From Chitinophagaceae bacterium (GTDB taxonomy: Bacteria; Bacteroidota; Bacteroidia; Chitinophagales; Chitinophagaceae), in NCBI GenBank assembly GCA_019747455.1, contig JAIEQT010000218.1:1-7824 (forward strand): a DNA stretch of 7,824 nt, given 5' to 3'. Every line of letters starts with the position of its first letter. Position 1 is the stretch's first letter. Below the pieces are notes generated by a model. That model was not told the DNA's origin. It made no database searches and saw only the letters and a program-made list of their open reading frames with translations. The translations under genes and the position numbers were made by a program. This document shows, piece by piece, positions 6,408 to 7,824 of the stretch.

Positions 6408-6482
6408 TCTTCAATTATCAATCTTCAATCATCAATTGTAAATCTGAAATAAACGCAGATTGAGGATTCCAGATTGAAGATT
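6406..6482. repeat. Second heptad-periodic inverted element, different sequence
   Basis: The left arm runs from the gene's TAA stop (6405-6407) as 7-bp steps starting at 6407: ATCTTCA, ATTATCA, ATCTTCA and ATCATCA, then two diverged units to 6448. The right arm, read on the minus strand from 6481 back to 6454, has ATCTTCA, ATCTGGA, ATCCTCA and ATCTGCG. Pairing 6406-6434 with 6454-6482 gives 21 of 29 matches by eye with no gap. The element sits between two genes on the same strand, and its right arm ends 14 bases before the next ATG. Confidence 0.8.
6441..6461 (+). repeat. Inner hairpin of the second element
   Basis: AATCTG (6441-6446) and CAGATT (6456-6461) are exact inverted 6-bp arms around a nine-base loop. 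They lie at the centre of the heptad arms, as the inner hairpin does in the first element. No T run follows, so this is not a standard intrinsic terminator. Confidence 0.55.
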
Positions 6483-6496
6483 TAAAATTATGAATC

Positions 6497-7534
6497 ATGG
6501 AGACAATAAATACACTACCCACATTATCCGCCAAAGATTTTGCAACCGATCAGGAAGTACGTTGGTGCCCCGGTTGTGGCGACTATTCTATTTTGGCGCA
6601 GGTGCAAAAGATTATGCCGGGTATTGGAGTGCCCAAAGAGAATATTGTAATCATCAGTGGTATTGGTTGTAGTAGTCGATTCCCGTATTATATGAATACC
6701 TATGGTATGCATAGTATTCATGGGCGAGCCACGGCAGTGGCGAGCGGTTTAAAAGCCGCGAGACCAGATTTAAGTGTGTGGATCGTTACAGGTGATGGCG
6801 ATGGCTTGAGCATTGGCGGAAATCATACCATGCATTTACTAAGAAGAAATTTTGACGTGAATCTATTGCTTTTTAATAATCAGATTTATGGCTTAACAAA
6901 AGGACAGTATTCCCCTACATCTGAGATAAATAAGGTTACCAAGAGTACACCCGTTGGCAGTATCGATCATCCTTTCAACCCATTAGCATTAGCGATGGGG
7001 GCCGATGCAACCTTTATTGCACGCTCCATGGATAGAGATCCTAAGCATTTGCAAGCCATGCTCACCAGATCGCATCAACACAAGGGATCATCTTTTCTGG
7101 AAATATATCAAAACTGCAATATTTTTAATGATGGGGCTTTTGAGATATTTACAGAAAAATCTACTAAAGCGGAAGAGGCCTTGTTTTTAGAACAAGGTAA
7201 ACCACTTTTATTCGGTACCGGTGTACAAAAAGGAATTAAGTTGGATGGACTTAAGCCTGTTATAGTTGATATTGGTTCCGATGCAAGTGCCGATGATTGC
7301 TGGATACACGATGAAAAAGATTTTTATAAAGCACAAATGCTGGTACGTATGTTTGATGATCCTAATAAAGGCGGTGATCATTTTCCTCGCCCCTTTGGTG
7401 TTTTTTATGAAACCGAAAGGGCATGTTATGAAGATGTGATGACTATGCAAATTGAAGAAGCTATAGCTACAAAGGGTAAAGGAAATTTAGATAAACTATT
7501 ACGGGGCAGAGAAGTATGGGAAATCCTTTCATAG
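6497..7534 (+). CDS. korB: 2-oxoacid:ferredoxin oxidoreductase, beta subunit (2-oxoglutarate type likely)
   Basis: 345 residues, normal for a beta subunit of this family. The beta subunit binds thiamine diphosphate and one [4Fe-4S] cluster and, with an alpha/gamma partner, oxidatively decarboxylates a 2-oxoacid to acyl-CoA while reducing ferredoxin. Visible motifs: 'WCPGCGDYS' with Cys24 and Cys27, 'GIGCSSR' with Cys58, and Cys207 in 'EIYQNCNIFND', the four expected cluster ligands. 'HGRATAVASG' (75-84) is followed by the thiamine-diphosphate/magnesium motif from 'GDGDG' (99-103) to 'FNNQIYGLTKGQYSPTS' (126-142). The 'GLTKGQ' stretch is common in enzymes acting on 2-oxoglutarate or a broad range of 2-oxoacids; the exact substrate is uncertain. 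The ATG at 6497 is used; an out-of-frame ATG at 6490 leads to a 60-residue frame only. No alpha-subunit gene is adjacent on either side. The gene's end overlaps the convergent regulator gene by six bases. Confidence 0.93.
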   Translation: METINTLPTLSAKDFATDQEVRWCPGCGDYSILAQVQKIMPGIGVPKENIVIISGIGCSSRFPYYMNTYGMHSIHGRATAVASGLKAARPDLSVWIVTGDGDGLSIGGNHTMHLLRRNFDVNLLLFNNQIYGLTKGQYSPTSEINKVTKSTPVGSIDHPFNPLALAMGADATFIARSMDRDPKHLQAMLTRSHQHKGSSFLEIYQNCNIFNDGAFEIFTEKSTKAEEALFLEQGKPLLFGTGVQKGIKLDGLKPVIVDIGSDASADDCWIHDEKDFYKAQMLVRMFDDPNKGGDHFPRPFGVFYETERACYEDVMTMQIEEAIATKGKGNLDKLLRGREVWEILS

Positions 7535-7824
7535 CTTCACCAGCCCTGTTCTAATGGCGAACAGCACTAATCCTGTTCTGCTACTTACTTGTAACTTCTC
7601 AAATAAACTATCTCGATAATCGTCGATAGTGCGCGGACTTAAATACATGTCTGCTGCAATTTCTTTTAGCGATTTATCGCTACAGGTACGTCGGAGAAAA
7701 TCTTTTTCCTTTTCTTTCAATCCCATTAATATTATGCTATCATCTAATGGCTCAGCTAGCTGATTGCGCATGTTACCTATTAAATTTTTACATACTAACC
7801 GATTAAAGTACATGCCTTTTTTTG
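7529..7824 (-). CDS. LuxR-type DNA-binding response regulator, C-terminal part (partial at window edge)
   Basis: The frame is open from its TGA stop (7531-7529) to the window edge, giving 97 residues. An ATG at 7813 exists, but the codons before it are open. 'KKGMYFNRLVCKNLI' reads like the usual linker after a receiver domain in Bacteroidota regulators, so I treat this as the tail of a longer protein. The LuxR/NarL helix-turn-helix, counted from that Met, spans about 31-92: 'LKEKEKDFLRRTCSDKSLKEI' (32-52), then 'MYLSPRTIDDYRDSLFEKLQV' (56-76), which holds the recognition helix, then 'SSRTGLVLFAIRTGLV'. The missing part should hold the phospho-accepting receiver domain, normally fed by a histidine kinase. 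It converges on the oxidoreductase beta-subunit gene, overlapping its last six bases. A self-standing small LuxR-type protein starting at 7813 is the alternative. Confidence 0.85.
   Translation of the reverse strand, partial: KKGMYFNRLVCKNLIGNMRNQLAEPLDDSIILMGLKEKEKDFLRRTCSDKSLKEIAADMYLSPRTIDDYRDSLFEKLQVSSRTGLVLFAIRTGLVKL

Noticed and set aside
6439..6446. TAAATCTG as a -7 box for the oxidoreductase gene
   Set aside because: One mismatch in the conserved TTTG, no -33 element, and the sequence is explained by the heptad arm and inner hairpin.
6490..6672. An alternative ATG seven bases before the oxidoreductase start, opening a 60-residue frame
   Set aside because: Its translation has no family character and it overlaps the conserved cysteine region of the real gene in another frame; a leader-peptide role has no support.

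Overview
The window looks like a chromosomal segment of a Bacteroidota bacterium, most likely a Chitinophagaceae relative. The grounds are moderate-to-low GC, starts without Shine-Dalgarno sequences, several TAnnTTTG-type -7 boxes just upstream of start codons, and protein styles typical of that group. These include an RskA-type anti-sigma factor paired with an ECF sigma factor, a secreted S9 peptidase with an 'AQ' signal-peptide end, a SerRS with the NGSSLALPR motif 3, and a response-regulator tail with the 'SPRTIDDYRDSLFEKL' LuxR-type helix. The taxonomic call is inference from sequence style; no search was run.

Layout from left to right. (1) Positions 1-150, minus: the first 50 residues of a membrane protein, probably a sensor kinase or phosphatase, cut by the window edge. 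(2) 180-1516, minus: an ECF sigma factor followed by its RskA-like anti-sigma factor, overlapping by one base, both with non-ATG starts. (3) 1580-2343, minus: gcvH (glycine cleavage H protein), preceded by a conserved 114-residue protein of unknown function. (4) 2391-3659, plus: serS, divergent from the unknown gene across a 47-bp gap with facing -7 boxes. (5) 3653-3837: a heptamer-repeat inverted element between the convergent serS and peptidase genes. (6) 3838-5982, minus: an exported S9-family serine peptidase. (7) 6066-6407, plus: an AhpD-like carboxymuconolactone decarboxylase family protein. (8) 6406-6482: a second heptad-periodic inverted element. (9) 6497-7534, plus: the beta subunit of a 2-oxoacid:ferredoxin oxidoreductase, with no alpha subunit next to it. 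(10) 7529-7824, minus: the DNA-binding end of a LuxR-type response regulator, cut by the window edge.

Most genes are housekeeping or ordinary regulatory genes and do not form one pathway. Links supported by the sequence are the sigma/anti-sigma pair and possible co-transcription of the unknown gene with gcvH. The carboxymuconolactone decarboxylase and oxidoreductase genes may also be co-transcribed, through the second repeat element. I see no phage, transposon, CRISPR or defence genes. The most unusual feature is the pair of intergenic elements built from 7-bp units. Each has two opposed arms around a small inner hairpin, the first arm begins at the upstream gene's stop codon, and the two elements use different heptamers.
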